Shown here piece after piece: positions 10,723-18,947 of a stretch of 64,000 bases of DNA; position 1 is the first letter of the stretch; every line of letters starts with the position of its first letter. Source of the stretch: Micavibrio aeruginosavorus EPB (GTDB lineage Bacteria; Pseudomonadota; Alphaproteobacteria; Micavibrionales; Micavibrionaceae). The notes beneath the pieces are model-generated. The model saw nothing but the letters and a program-made list of their open reading frames with translations, was not told the DNA's origin and ran no database searches. The stretch lies in contig NC_020812.1 of the NCBI RefSeq assembly GCF_000348745.1, positions 591,378 through 655,377 on the forward strand. Reading direction: 5' to 3'. Position numbers and translations under genes: made by a program.

Positions 10723-10904
10723 GTTTTTTATCAGTCTACTAACTGTCTGGTCCGTCCCATCAGACGGGATAGAAGAATACAGAAACTCTGCAGAAAATGC
10801 CAATTTTTCGATTTTTGGTCGAATTTCCCTAATTTTCTTGACTCTTTTGGTCCTGATTCCTTATGAAGGGCAAAGGTTTAATCCAGCGTACTACGGAGAT
10901 GCGA

Positions 10905-12140
10905 ATGCCCGTTGATCAGGTGCTCGAAGACCACGTTAAACCCTATATTCTCGAGCGCTTTAAAGATGCTGACATGATCCTGCTCTGTGGTTCACAAGCC
11001 CGCGTGCTGAACCAGGGTGGTGCGCTTGATGCGTCCGTCGCGCCGAAGAAAAACTCCGATTACGATTTTATCCTTCTTTATCCTGAACTTCCCGAAAAAT
11101 ACCCTGCGGCCTTGTTCGCGTCCGGCTGGATTGATGTGCCGGGCCATGGCGAGCGGGTCAGTATTGATATGAAGATCATGGATTACGATTATCTGGCCGT
11201 TCACGCCCAACATACACGCGAGCTTCGGCGTTTCCCGTTTTTGTTTGATATGTTGAAAGATGCATACCCCATTCAGGACGTGAATGGGGTATTGCCAACT
11301 TTACGCCGGGAAGCGGTGCGTTTGCTGAATGCTGGCCCGTTGCCGCTGGGGCCGACGCAAATCAATGAAACACGGGCACAATTGAACACTTTGTCCGCTG
11401 CGCTGAACCAGCCGCATTCCAATGTCGGGCAGAAGATGGTGGCGCTGGAATCGCTGCATATTCTGGCCAACAGCTATCTGCGCTCTTCCATTATCTGGGA
11501 CTCGCCGCTGGATCGCCATTTGTCATCGTTGTGCCAAGCGATTCCGTCCGCCGGTATCCGCCTGGCCAAAGCGTTTAACGAGGCGAGCGTTGGTGATTTC
11601 GGCAGCTACCAAACCTTTATCCAGAAGGTGCAGGGCAAGCTGGACGAGCGAGCCAATGAAAACAACGCCGATTCCGTTTTGCTGCAACAGGATATCGGCA
11701 AGTTCGTCACGGTCGAAGAAAAACAAAAAAGCGACCAGCAGGGTGCCAAGATTATGGTCGGGCAATATCTGGCCCGAATGAAGGATGTTCAGGCCTATGA
11801 AACGGTGCGCCGTTATGGCTTGGAAAGCGTTCTGTGGCTGACCCTGAAAAAATATCAGTGCGAACAGATGAAGGTGCCGTTCTCCTATGGCGAGGCAGCC
11901 GTGCAAAAGGCGGATGATGCCGCCGGCCGCCCCATCCTGCGCACCTTGTTTGCCGCCATTCGCGATAACAATACGCACAAGATTGAAGGGCTGGCCAATA
12001 CCATCCTGGCCAACCAGGGTGGTTTGACCTTCGATTATCTGGAACGGATCTATGTCGAAGATCTGGCCCGCCGTCGTGAAACTGCTAATATGAACCGACC
12101 GAAATCTGATCTTCGTGCCGGGTTCTTTAAATATGGCTGA
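10905..12140 (+). CDS. Nucleotidyltransferase-domain protein
   Basis: Protein of 411 residues with a polymerase-beta-type nucleotidyltransferase domain at the front: LLCGSQAR (Gly29-Ser30), then NSDYDFILLY with the DxD pair Asp52/Asp54, and a likely third carboxylate in RVSIDMKIMD (Asp88). The remaining 300 residues are helical and unrecognised. GGAG at 10895-10898, six bases before the ATG at 10905, decides the start over in-frame ATGs at 10863 and 10899. Its last eight bases overlap the RNase D gene, which implies translational coupling. Possible roles are RNA 3'-end tailing or modification of a protein or small molecule; none is shown. Confidence 0.75.
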   Translation: MPVDQVLEDHVKPYILERFKDADMILLCGSQARVLNQGGALDASVAPKKNSDYDFILLYPELPEKYPAALFASGWIDVPGHGERVSIDMKIMDYDYLAVHAQHTRELRRFPFLFDMLKDAYPIQDVNGVLPTLRREAVRLLNAGPLPLGPTQINETRAQLNTLSAALNQPHSNVGQKMVALESLHILANSYLRSSIIWDSPLDRHLSSLCQAIPSAGIRLAKAFNEASVGDFGSYQTFIQKVQGKLDERANENNADSVLLQQDIGKFVTVEEKQKSDQQGAKIMVGQYLARMKDVQAYETVRRYGLESVLWLTLKKYQCEQMKVPFSYGEAAVQKADDAAGRPILRTLFAAIRDNNTHKIEGLANTILANQGGLTFDYLERIYVEDLARRRETANMNRPKSDLRAGFFKYG

Positions 12141-12756
12141 TTATACGATCCACCGTGGCGATCTGGCCGCTGGTATCGCCTTTGGCGATGTTGTGTCCAT
12201 CGATTGCGAAATGATGGGCTTAAACCTCAACCGTGACCGCCTGTGCGTGGTGCAGATGTACGATCTGCGCAGCAATCACGTCCATATCATTCAATTCCCC
12301 GATGCGGTGTATAACGCGCCCAATCTGTGCGCGGTTCTGTCCGATCCGAACCGGCTGTTTCTGGGGCATATGATCCGCCTCGATCTGGGGTGGATTTTGA
12401 AATATCTGGGTGTGGCCATCACCAATGTCTATTGTACGCGCACGGCGTCCCGTCTGGGGCAGACCTTTGGCGCGTCGCATGACTTCAAAGACCTGGTCAG
12501 CAATCTGCTGGGTGAGAAGATTGATAAGAGCGAAACGTCCAGCTATTGGGGGGCGGATACGCTGACCCCGGATCAGGTTCGCTATGTCATCAATGATGTG
12601 ATCTTCCTGCATCGTTTAAAGGACAAGCTGGACGCGTTGCTGGAGCGCGAGGGGCGGATGCCCTTGATGCGCGCCGCTATGCAAAGCCTGCCCGGTCGGG
12701 TGCAAATGGATGTCGCCGGATGGTGGGGCGATGATATTTTAAGCTTCCCGTTCTAA
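12133..12756 (+). CDS. rnd: RNase D-family 3'-5' exoribonuclease, single-domain form
   Basis: DEDDy exonuclease of 207 residues. All catalytic motifs are present: VVSIDCEMMGL (Asp24, Glu26), FLGHMIRLDLGW (Asp84), and YVINDVIFLH (Tyr151, Asp155). The C-terminal HRDC domains of enterobacterial RNase D are absent, as is usual for the short alphaproteobacterial form. The likely role is 3' trimming of tRNA precursors or other small RNAs. The ATG at 12133 (MADYTIHRGDLAAG) is the family start and overlaps the nucleotidyltransferase gene by eight bases. A terminator follows at 12774. Confidence 0.9.
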   Translation: MADYTIHRGDLAAGIAFGDVVSIDCEMMGLNLNRDRLCVVQMYDLRSNHVHIIQFPDAVYNAPNLCAVLSDPNRLFLGHMIRLDLGWILKYLGVAITNVYCTRTASRLGQTFGASHDFKDLVSNLLGEKIDKSETSSYWGADTLTPDQVRYVINDVIFLHRLKDKLDALLEREGRMPLMRAAMQSLPGRVQMDVAGWWGDDILSFPF

Positions 12757-12773
12757 GAAACGACAACCAATAA

Positions 12774-12801
12774 AAAACCCCGCAATCACTTGCGGGGTTT
12801 T
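12774..12801. terminator. Bidirectional terminator between rnd and the CYTH gene
   Basis: Eleven-base stem AAAACCCCGCA with TGCGGGGTTTT around a six-base loop. It sits between two convergent genes. Confidence 0.85.
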
Positions 12802-12820
12802 AATTTCTTGTCCTGGTGGA

Positions 12821-13903
12821 TTACATATCCAGCGTCATCGCGATCGGGCGGTTCTGACGGAACAGGTAACCGTAATCACCACTCAGCAGATCATGGATCT
12901 TGGCCGGGGCGGTGTTGTCGTTGCTGGCGTTCAGGCGGAAGGCGCTCTGGATCTTGGAGCCTTTTTTGTGCCCGGTGCGGGTTTGCAGAACGCTTTCCAG
13001 GTTCGGCAATTCACGATCCAGCGCCTTGAACCCACGTTCGGCCTTGCTGTCATTGTTGATGACAACGCGGTTGTTGGTGGCTTCCAGAATGGCTTTCTTC
13101 ACGGCGGCCATGGCGATATTGGTTTCGTGCTTGTTCAGCGGGGACGAAACGTAGTTTTTCGCTTCCGGGTTGTTGTCGTAGTCGCAGGCCTTGAACAGGG
13201 TTTCGCACTCGATCTCCAGATCGTGGTGGAACACCAGCGGCGGTCCCTTGCGGCCCGGAATGTCCAGAACGAAGGCAACGTCATCCAGCAACAGCTCGCC
13301 AACGAAGCGGCGGCCTTTCAGGCCTGTCACTTCTTCCGGGATCTCCACAACATAACGGGTGCGGATGCAATCAATGCGGAAATATTCGCGCAGATCACGA
13401 ACGCTGATCCCTTTCAGGGCGGCATGGATTTCGGGGAATTGGTCTTTGGGGTATTTTGCGCGGAGCGGCTTCAGGTCGGAATGTTCAAAATCGGCGATGC
13501 GGGCTTCAAATTCGCCACGGCGGACGGCGCCGCTTTCATCTTTGGTTTTACCGAGTTTGACGCAAATATCAGCTTCGGAAACGGTCTTCAGGTCGCGGTT
13601 CTCGCACTCGCCACGGACGCGGAGGGTGACCCCTTTGTCATACATGCGGCGGTCGGGGGTGTCGAGCTGACGGGTCAGAAGGCTCTTGCCGGGGCGTTCC
13701 AGCTTGATCCAGCCCTTGTCGCGGAAATATTGGTCAATCTGATTGAAGGCGGATCGGTCAACGCCCGAGCCCTTTTCAGCGGACGGCGGGACCAGGAACT
13801 TGATTTCGACCTCACACACTTTGCGTGCCAGATCATTGAACGTTTGCTTTACGTTCGGGGAAGTATCCACCCCGTCGGTAAGGTCTAAATGATGGTTTTT
13901 CAT
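12821..13903 (-). CDS. CYTH-domain protein (triphosphate tunnel enzyme family), long form
   Basis: Protein of 360 residues. CEVEIKFLV at 30-38 carries the ExExK signature (Glu31, Glu33, Lys35) of CYTH/triphosphate-tunnel enzymes. It is followed by strands rich in basic and acidic residues (LTRQL, VTLRVRGE, DICVKLGK, EIECETLF), as expected for the tunnel. CYTH enzymes hydrolyse inorganic or nucleoside triphosphates. The protein is longer than usual CYTH domains (about 180-200 residues); the region after about residue 285 is unrecognised, basic and polar. I chose the second of two adjacent ATGs (13903) because AGGAG lies five bases before it. A good sigma70-type promoter stands upstream. Confidence 0.75.
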   Translation of the reverse strand: MKNHHLDLTDGVDTSPNVKQTFNDLARKVCEVEIKFLVPPSAEKGSGVDRSAFNQIDQYFRDKGWIKLERPGKSLLTRQLDTPDRRMYDKGVTLRVRGECENRDLKTVSEADICVKLGKTKDESGAVRRGEFEARIADFEHSDLKPLRAKYPKDQFPEIHAALKGISVRDLREYFRIDCIRTRYVVEIPEEVTGLKGRRFVGELLLDDVAFVLDIPGRKGPPLVFHHDLEIECETLFKACDYDNNPEAKNYVSSPLNKHETNIAMAAVKKAILEATNNRVVINNDSKAERGFKALDRELPNLESVLQTRTGHKKGSKIQSAFRLNASNDNTAPAKIHDLLSGDYGYLFRQNRPIAMTLDM

Positions 13904-13939
13904 CATTGCTCCTAAAGAGAAAGGCCTCACAGTTGTCGT

Positions 13940-13969
13940 GTTATAAGGGCAGGGGGGCGTCCGAGTCAA
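13940..13969 (-). promoter_or_regulatory. Sigma70-type promoter of the CYTH gene
   Basis: On the minus strand TTGACT (-35) is followed after 17-18 bases by TTATAAC (-10), about 37 bases before the start codon at 13903. The match is inferred by eye. Confidence 0.5.
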
Positions 13970-14102
13970 TAAAATATTATGGGAACCTAATGTAATTTTT
14001 CCGCATTTTGCCCAAACCCCCTCGCCATCCCCTTGTTTTGCGCGTAAAAAGGGGGCAGACCACCCCGGAAACTTCTTTTAATTACATGTGGATAAAAGGA
14101 TC

Positions 14103-15500
14103 ATGACCGACGCACCCTCTTATGATGTCATTGTTATCGGCTCCGGCCCTGGCGGCTATGTTTGCGCCATCCGGTGTGCCCAGCTGGGCCTGAAAACGGC
14201 CTGTGTTGAGAAACGGGACACGCTGGGGGGCACCTGCCTGAATGTGGGCTGTATCCCGTCCAAGGCCCTGTTGCAGGCCTCGGAAAAGTTCCATGAAGCC
14301 GAACACGCTTTGGCCGCTTTCGGGGTCAAGGTGGGCAAGCCGGAACTGGACCTGCCGACCATGATGAAACACAAGGATGCCGTGGTCGAATCCAACACCA
14401 AGGGTGTGGAATTCCTGTTCAAGAAGAACAAGATCGACTGGCTGAAGGGCGAGGGCAAAGTGGCCGCGCCGGGCGTGGTCGAGGTGGCCGGTAAAACATA
14501 CAACGCAAAAAATATCGTGATTGCGACGGGATCCGATGTGGCGTCGCTGCCGGGTATTACGATTGATGAAAAACGCATCGTGTCCTCCACCGGGGCTATC
14601 GCACTGGAATCGGTTCCGAAACATCTGGTCGTGATTGGTGGCGGTGTGATTGGCCTGGAACTGGGCGCTGTCTGGGGCCGTCTGGGCGCGAAAGTGACCG
14701 TGGTTGAATATCTGGATCGTATTCTGCCGACCATGGATGCGGATTTGTCCAAGGAAGCCAAGAAAATTTTTGGCAAGCAGGGCATGGAATTCAAACTGGA
14801 ATCCAAAGTCACATCCGTAAAAGACAATGGCAAAGGCGTCACGTTGAGCGTTGAGCCAGCCAAAGGCGGTGCGGCGGAAACCATCGAAGCCGATATCGTT
14901 CTGGTCGCCGTTGGGCGCAAGGCCTACACCGATGGCCTCGGTCTGGATTCTGTTGGCGTTGAGCGTGATGAGCGTGGCCGCATCAAAACCGATGCGCATT
15001 TCCAATCCAATGTAAAAGGCATCTTTGCCATCGGCGACGTCATCGCCGGTCCGATGCTGGCGCACAAGGCGGAAGATGAGGGCGTGATTCTCGCCGAAAT
15101 GATCGCCGGGCAAACGGGCCACATTGATTACAACCTGGTCCCCAGTGTTGTGTACACATGGCCGGAAGTGGCCAGCGTGGGTCAGACCGAAGATCAGGTG
15201 AAGGCCGCCAACGCGCAATATAAAGTCGGTAAATTCCCGTTCAGTGCCAATGGCCGCGCCCGTGCGATGAACGCGACCGAAGGCTTCGTCAAAATTATTG
15301 CCGATGCCAAGTCCGATCGCGTTCTGGGCGTGCATATCATCGGACCGGAAGCGGGCACATTGATCGCCGAAGCGGTAATCGCCATGGAATTCGGTGCATC
15401 ATCCGAAGACATCGCCCGCACATGCCATGCCCACCCGACCTTGGAAGAGGCGGTGAAGGAAGCGGCATTGGCAGTGGATGGCCGCCCGCTGCATATGTAA
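14103..15500 (+). CDS. lpdA: Dihydrolipoyl dehydrogenase (E3)
   Basis: FAD-dependent E3 that reoxidises dihydrolipoyl groups of 2-oxo acid dehydrogenase complexes. It is a 465-residue protein with the FAD site VIGSGPGGYV, the redox-active disulfide in GGTCLNVGCIPSK (Cys45, Cys50), the NAD site VVIGGGVIGLELG, and the C-terminal TCHAHPTLEEAV with catalytic His444 and Glu449. I chose ATG 14103 (MTDAPSYDVIVIG), preceded by AAAGGA, over GTG 14088. It stands alone, about 4.4 kb after sucB, and may serve several complexes. A terminator follows. Confidence 0.97.
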   Translation: MTDAPSYDVIVIGSGPGGYVCAIRCAQLGLKTACVEKRDTLGGTCLNVGCIPSKALLQASEKFHEAEHALAAFGVKVGKPELDLPTMMKHKDAVVESNTKGVEFLFKKNKIDWLKGEGKVAAPGVVEVAGKTYNAKNIVIATGSDVASLPGITIDEKRIVSSTGAIALESVPKHLVVIGGGVIGLELGAVWGRLGAKVTVVEYLDRILPTMDADLSKEAKKIFGKQGMEFKLESKVTSVKDNGKGVTLSVEPAKGGAAETIEADIVLVAVGRKAYTDGLGLDSVGVERDERGRIKTDAHFQSNVKGIFAIGDVIAGPMLAHKAEDEGVILAEMIAGQTGHIDYNLVPSVVYTWPEVASVGQTEDQVKAANAQYKVGKFPFSANGRARAMNATEGFVKIIADAKSDRVLGVHIIGPEAGTLIAEAVIAMEFGASSEDIARTCHAHPTLEEAVKEAALAVDGRPLHM

Positions 15501-15524
15501 GCAGGTCAAATAGAATACAGAGAG

Positions 15525-15552
15525 CGGGGCGCATGATGCGCCCCGTTTTTTT
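15525..15552. terminator. Terminator between lpdA and xerC
   Basis: Nine-base stem CGGGGCGCA with TGCGCCCCG around TGA, then seven T on the plus strand. It ends lpdA; the xerC stop codon lies at its edge. Confidence 0.85.
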
Positions 15553-16522
15553 ATTCCGGTGTCCGGTTGCGCGGGTGCGCGGCGGAATGAATGCGGATCA
15601 ATTCTTCGGCATTCACTTCGGTATAACGCTGCGTGGTGGACAGGGATGCATGGCCCAGCAATTCCTGAATTTCCCGCAAATTGGCCCCGTTTTCCAGCAA
15701 ATGCGTGGCAAAGGAGTGACGCAGGGCGTGCGGCGTTGCCGTTTCAGGCAGGCCCAGGGCGAGGCGGATATCGCGCATGGCTTTCTGGGCGACGCCCTGA
15801 TGCAGGCGTTTGCCGCGTTCGCCAAGGAATAGGGGGCGGTCGTTGGTTTCGGCGAACGGGCAATCAGTCCGGTATTGCGCGATCATGCGTTCGACGATGG
15901 CGAGAACGGGAACCTGACGTTCCTTGTTTCCTTTACCGCGCACGCGAATAAATCCATCACGGGGCAGGCCACTGATGTTCAGGGACAAGGCTTCGTCAAT
16001 ACGAAGGCCGCACCCGTAGAGCAGGGTGAACAGGGCCCGGTTGCGCGACCCGATCCATCCGTCGTCCGTGGCGGCGGATAAGGTTTCGGCATTGTCCAAA
16101 ACACTTTGCGCCTGACGTTGGCTTAATGGGCGGGGCAGTTTGTGGGGCAGTTTGGGCGTGCGTACGGTTTTGATGGCCCCGTTGTGCATGATACCGCTGC
16201 GATCCAGCCATCCGATCAAATTTTTAACGCCGGATAATCCGCGAGCCCGCGTCGCGGCGGACGCACCATCCATGGCGCGACGCGACATCCATGCACGAAA
16301 TTCACGAATGGTGGCATCGGATAAATCATTCAATGATGGCGGGCGGCCCAGGTGACCGCACAAAAACGTGACAAACCCACCCACATCGCCGCAATAGGCC
16401 CGTATCGTGTGTTTGGACAGGTTTCTTTCCCGCAACCAATCCACCCAGTGCCCCAACGCATCGGCCAGGTCGGGGGCGCATTGTTCCCGTTGCAGATGCG
16501 TTAAAGTGGGAGACTCAGCCAT
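15551..16522 (-). CDS. xerC: Tyrosine recombinase XerC
   Basis: Site-specific recombinase that, with XerD, resolves chromosome dimers at dif. It has 323 residues: an N-terminal SAM-like core-binding domain (about 20-110) and a C-terminal catalytic domain. All catalytic residues are present: Arg174 (CGLRIDEAL), Lys197 (VRGKGNK), His265 and Arg268 (HALRHSF), His291 (LLGHASLS), and the nucleophile Tyr300 (TQRYTEV). The 5' end overlaps the stop of the DUF484 gene by 22 bases. DUF484-xerC is a common pairing, which argues for the chromosomal Xer protein rather than a mobile-element integrase. Confidence 0.93.
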   Translation of the reverse strand: MAESPTLTHLQREQCAPDLADALGHWVDWLRERNLSKHTIRAYCGDVGGFVTFLCGHLGRPPSLNDLSDATIREFRAWMSRRAMDGASAATRARGLSGVKNLIGWLDRSGIMHNGAIKTVRTPKLPHKLPRPLSQRQAQSVLDNAETLSAATDDGWIGSRNRALFTLLYGCGLRIDEALSLNISGLPRDGFIRVRGKGNKERQVPVLAIVERMIAQYRTDCPFAETNDRPLFLGERGKRLHQGVAQKAMRDIRLALGLPETATPHALRHSFATHLLENGANLREIQELLGHASLSTTQRYTEVNAEELIRIHSAAHPRNRTPE

Positions 16523-17214
16523 GTGCGGAAACAGCGTTCAATGACGCCACCCAAAAACCCGATCTGGTCCGTGCCCTGGCCGGGTTGGAAATGATTGGGA
16601 TCACGGCTGCCAAAGGCGACGATGGCCGGGGGGGCGTGGCGGGAAATATCCAACCGCATCAACAATTGCGATTTGACCAGGCCGGCCCCGCCGCCATAAA
16701 TTTCATCCAGCCCCGAAATATTGGATTCCAAAACGGCGTGTTGCCCCTTGGTCAGCAGGTGAATGGTCCCGCTGGGCACGACCCGCACCCCGGTCAGGTC
16801 GATATGCGGAATAACATCCGAATCAATTTCAACGACCAGTGAAACAATGTCCACGTCCAGAAGCGTCGCGCAATCCATTGTGATGGTGCGGACAAAATCG
16901 TCAAAGCTGGTGGATTCCAGCAGCATCAGGACGGCATTGTGAATGCGGGCCTGGTTGTTCATGTTGGCGCGGCTGTTTTCGACAATCTCGCGCGTGGCTT
17001 CGATCACTTCGTCTTTGTCTTCGCGCAGGCGTTTGATCATGAATGATTGAAAATCTGTAACCTTGCGGTCGTTATCCTTGCGCGTCGGCGGGAAGAGAAG
17101 GTCGCACGCATCCGGGTTTTTATCCAGAAAATCGGGATTTTTCCGCAACCATGCAATGATGTCGTCGGCGTCGAATGAAGGGGGGGCGGATTTTTCGGTC
17201 ATGGCGTTCGACAT
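16501..17214 (-). CDS. DUF484 family protein
   Basis: Protein of about 237 residues. DDIIAWLRKNPDFLDKNPD near the N-terminus is the typical DUF484 opening. It is followed by a helical segment and a GAF-like domain (VRTITMDCATLLDVDIVSLV onward). DUF484 proteins are often encoded next to xerC, and their role is not established. The gene overlaps xerC by 22 bases. I chose ATG 17214 (MSNAMTEK) because the longer frame starts with a GTG inside the terminator hairpin at 17258-17283. A second ATG at 17202 is also possible. Confidence 0.85.
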   Translation of the reverse strand: MSNAMTEKSAPPSFDADDIIAWLRKNPDFLDKNPDACDLLFPPTRKDNDRKVTDFQSFMIKRLREDKDEVIEATREIVENSRANMNNQARIHNAVLMLLESTSFDDFVRTITMDCATLLDVDIVSLVVEIDSDVIPHIDLTGVRVVPSGTIHLLTKGQHAVLESNISGLDEIYGGGAGLVKSQLLMRLDISRHAPPAIVAFGSRDPNHFQPGQGTDQIGFLGGVIERCFRTWLSLPL

Positions 17215-17257
17215 TGTTACGGGCGGCTTTCGGATCGGAAGGGTAGAAAAGGAAACA

Positions 17258-17283
17258 GGCACACTGTGATTTTTTCAGTGTGC
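17258..17283 (-). terminator. Hairpin terminator downstream of the gene at 17320
   Basis: Stem GCACACTG with CAGTGTGC, eight bases, loop of about ten. For minus-strand transcription the stem is followed by CTGTTTCCTTTTC, and on the other side by a T-run on the plus strand. Confidence 0.6.
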
Positions 17284-17319
17284 CCGTTTTTCAGAATTGT
17301 TTCAATCTTAATGCGCGTT

Positions 17320-17634
17320 TTACCAGCTCGGCCCATCCAGATCATTGTCCTTGTTCAGGCCCAATTTGTCGCGTGTGGCGCGAATGGTCGCAATGTACGT
17401 GTTTTTGATCGGCAGGCTGGCCGGCGTGTTGTCAATCAATGTCCCATCCGGGGTGATCACATGTTTGAACGCATCGGTGATGCCGATATCGGGAACGTGA
17501 ATGGGATCGGTTGTAAATTTCCATCCGTCTTTTTCCATCTCTTCTCGCACGGCCTTTTCCGGCCATGAAACGGCATAATCCTGTTTCGTGTTAAATACGG
17601 ATGCAAGTTTCTTAAAAAAATTACCGAGTCCCAA
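17320..17634 (-). CDS. Hypothetical small protein, paralogue of the next gene
   Basis: Protein of 104 residues starting at TTG 17634: GGGGAG stands six bases before it, whereas the longer reading to 17739 runs through the upstream terminator. It shares with the gene at 17781 the pattern WPE-----M-K-GWKF, a VITPDG or IVTPEG motif, and a Y-x-x-T-x-RATR-x-L helix at the end. No signal peptide or known domain is seen. It is probably a soluble single-domain protein of unknown function; the tandem copy suggests a lineage-specific duplication. Confidence 0.65.
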   Translation of the reverse strand: MGLGNFFKKLASVFNTKQDYAVSWPEKAVREEMEKDGWKFTTDPIHVPDIGITDAFKHVITPDGTLIDNTPASLPIKNTYIATIRATRDKLGLNKDNDLDGPSW

Positions 17635-17734
17635 TTTGATCTCCCCTGTTCTCAGGTGTTTTGGTTTTGTCCGTTCAATCGGACGCAGCAATTGTATGAA
17701 TAAAATCATGTTCTGGCCAGAGGCGAAAAAGAAA

Positions 17735-17752
17735 GCCACCGTTTCCGGTGGC
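17735..17752 (-). terminator. Terminator downstream of the gene at 17781
   Basis: Seven-base stem GCCACCG with CGGTGGC around a four-base loop. On the minus strand it is followed by TTTCTTTTTC. Confidence 0.75.
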
Positions 17753-17780
17753 CTTAGAATCCATAATCTTTATTGCTGTT

Positions 17781-18116
17781 TTACAGGTTTGGTGTTGGCT
17801 TGTTTTTCGCCAGCTCGTGCCGCGTTGCAGCAACCGTATCGTGATAACGCTTGCGATCCGATTCGCGCGCGTTCGGCCCAACCAAATCGCGGCCTTCTGG
17901 TGTCACTATGTATTTGTTGACGGATCCGCCGCCAACACTGGGCATACCTTGCATGGCAAAGCACTCAAATTTCCAGCCTTGTTTTTGCATGGCTTGCATG
18001 ACTTCAAGTTCCGGCCATTTGATGCCGCCTGCGTGATGGGTAAAACCCTCGGCCCAGCTATCCAATCCCTTGTCCAAGACTTGGACAAACCGATCCCATA
18101 TTGTCTTAAGTTTCAT
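17781..18116 (-). CDS. Hypothetical small protein, paralogue of the preceding gene
   Basis: Protein of 111 residues starting MKLKTIWDRFVQVLDKGL. It matches the gene at 17320 in KWPELEVMQAMQKQGWKF, YIVTPEGRDLVG and YHDTVAATRHEL, and has an extra Gly-rich bend (MPSVGGGSVNKY). It has no signal peptide or membrane segment. The two genes are separated by 146 bases holding a terminator, so they are transcribed separately. No function is recognised. Confidence 0.7.
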   Translation of the reverse strand: MKLKTIWDRFVQVLDKGLDSWAEGFTHHAGGIKWPELEVMQAMQKQGWKFECFAMQGMPSVGGGSVNKYIVTPEGRDLVGPNARESDRKRYHDTVAATRHELAKNKPTPNL

Positions 18117-18180
18117 GTGTCCCTCTAATCCCCTGAAATAAATAGATGAACGGTTTTAGGATGGAGCGGCCCGCAAAGTC

Positions 18181-18206
18181 AAAGGCCGCATGAAAATGCG
18201 GCCTTT
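18181..18206. terminator. Terminator downstream of tal
   Basis: Perfect 11-base stem AAAGGCCGCAT with ATGCGGCCTTT around GAAA, 31 bases past the tal stop codon. Confidence 0.75.
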
Positions 18207-18236
18207 ATCAATGGGTTATCGCTGTTGCGGTGGGGG

Positions 18237-18893
18237 TTAGAGAATGCTCTGACCCGTCTTTTTCCAGTCATCCACGAACGCGGCCAGCCCCTTGTCCGTC
18301 AGCGGGTGGTTATACAGTTTCTTGATCACATCCGCCGGGCATGTGGCCACATGCGCGCCGATTTTTGCGGCTTCAACGATGTGCATCGGATGACGCACAG
18401 ATGCGACCAGCACCTCAGTCTCAAATTGCGGATAGTTGTCATAGATGGACACGATGTCGGCAATCAACTGCATGCCATCATGCGCAATATCATCCAACCG
18501 CCCGACGAACGGTGAAATAAAGGTTGCGCCAGCCTTGGCCGCCAGCAACGCCTGCGCTGGAGAGAAGCAGAGCGTGACGTTCGTCATGACGCCTTTATCT
18601 GACAGTTCCTTGCACACTTTCAAACCGGCAGGGGTCAGCGGAACTTTTACGGCAATGTTCTTGGCAATTTTGGACAGCTTGTCCGCTTCCTTGCGCATCG
18701 TCTCGTAATCGGTCGCGGCCACTTCGGCGCTGACCGGGCCATCGACAACGCCGCAAATCTCTTCGATCAGCGGGATGAATTGTTTGCCCGATTTGGCAAC
18801 CAGCGTCGGGTTTGTGGTCACGCCATCCAGCAGGCCGGTCGAGGCCAGATCGCGGATTTCGTTGATATCGGCGGTATCGACAAAGAATTTCAT
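18237..18893 (-). CDS. tal: Transaldolase, short (fructose-6-phosphate aldolase-like) type
   Basis: Pentose-phosphate pathway enzyme that moves a dihydroxyacetone unit between sugar phosphates. The protein has 218 residues and starts [18 protein letters not shown], typical of the short transaldolase subfamily. It has [13 protein letters not shown] and the Schiff-base lysine in [12 protein letters not shown] (Lys83). A GGAG about ten bases before ATG 18893 fits this start; an upstream in-frame extension has no family support. It is divergent from priA across 54 bases. Short transaldolases and fructose-6-phosphate aldolases are hard to separate by sequence alone. Confidence 0.92.
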   Translation of the reverse strand: MKFFVDTADINEIRDLASTGLLDGVTTNPTLVAKSGKQFIPLIEEICGVVDGPVSAEVAATDYETMRKEADKLSKIAKNIAVKVPLTPAGLKVCKELSDKGVMTNVTLCFSPAQALLAAKAGATFISPFVGRLDDIAHDGMQLIADIVSIYDNYPQFETEVLVASVRHPMHIVEAAKIGAHVATCPADVIKKLYNHPLTDKGLAAFVDDWKKTGQSIL

Positions 18894-18947
18894 AATGCGG
18901 TGGCTCCGGCTTTGGCGGTTTATCAATCTTGTGCTAGGTCTTAGCAG

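Noticed and set aside
12893-13888. Plus-strand frame of 331 codons opposite the CYTH gene
   Set aside because: The minus-strand frame has the ExExK motif, a promoter and a ribosome binding site; the plus frame has a shadow-like composition.
15551-16522. The tyrosine recombinase as a sign of a prophage or integrative element
   Set aside because: It overlaps a DUF484 gene as chromosomal xerC commonly does, and no phage or mobile genes, tRNA or attachment repeats are near.
17308-17322. TTAA-N7-TTTA as a CtrA site
   Set aside because: It has a mismatch and lies at the 3' end of a gene, not before a start codon.
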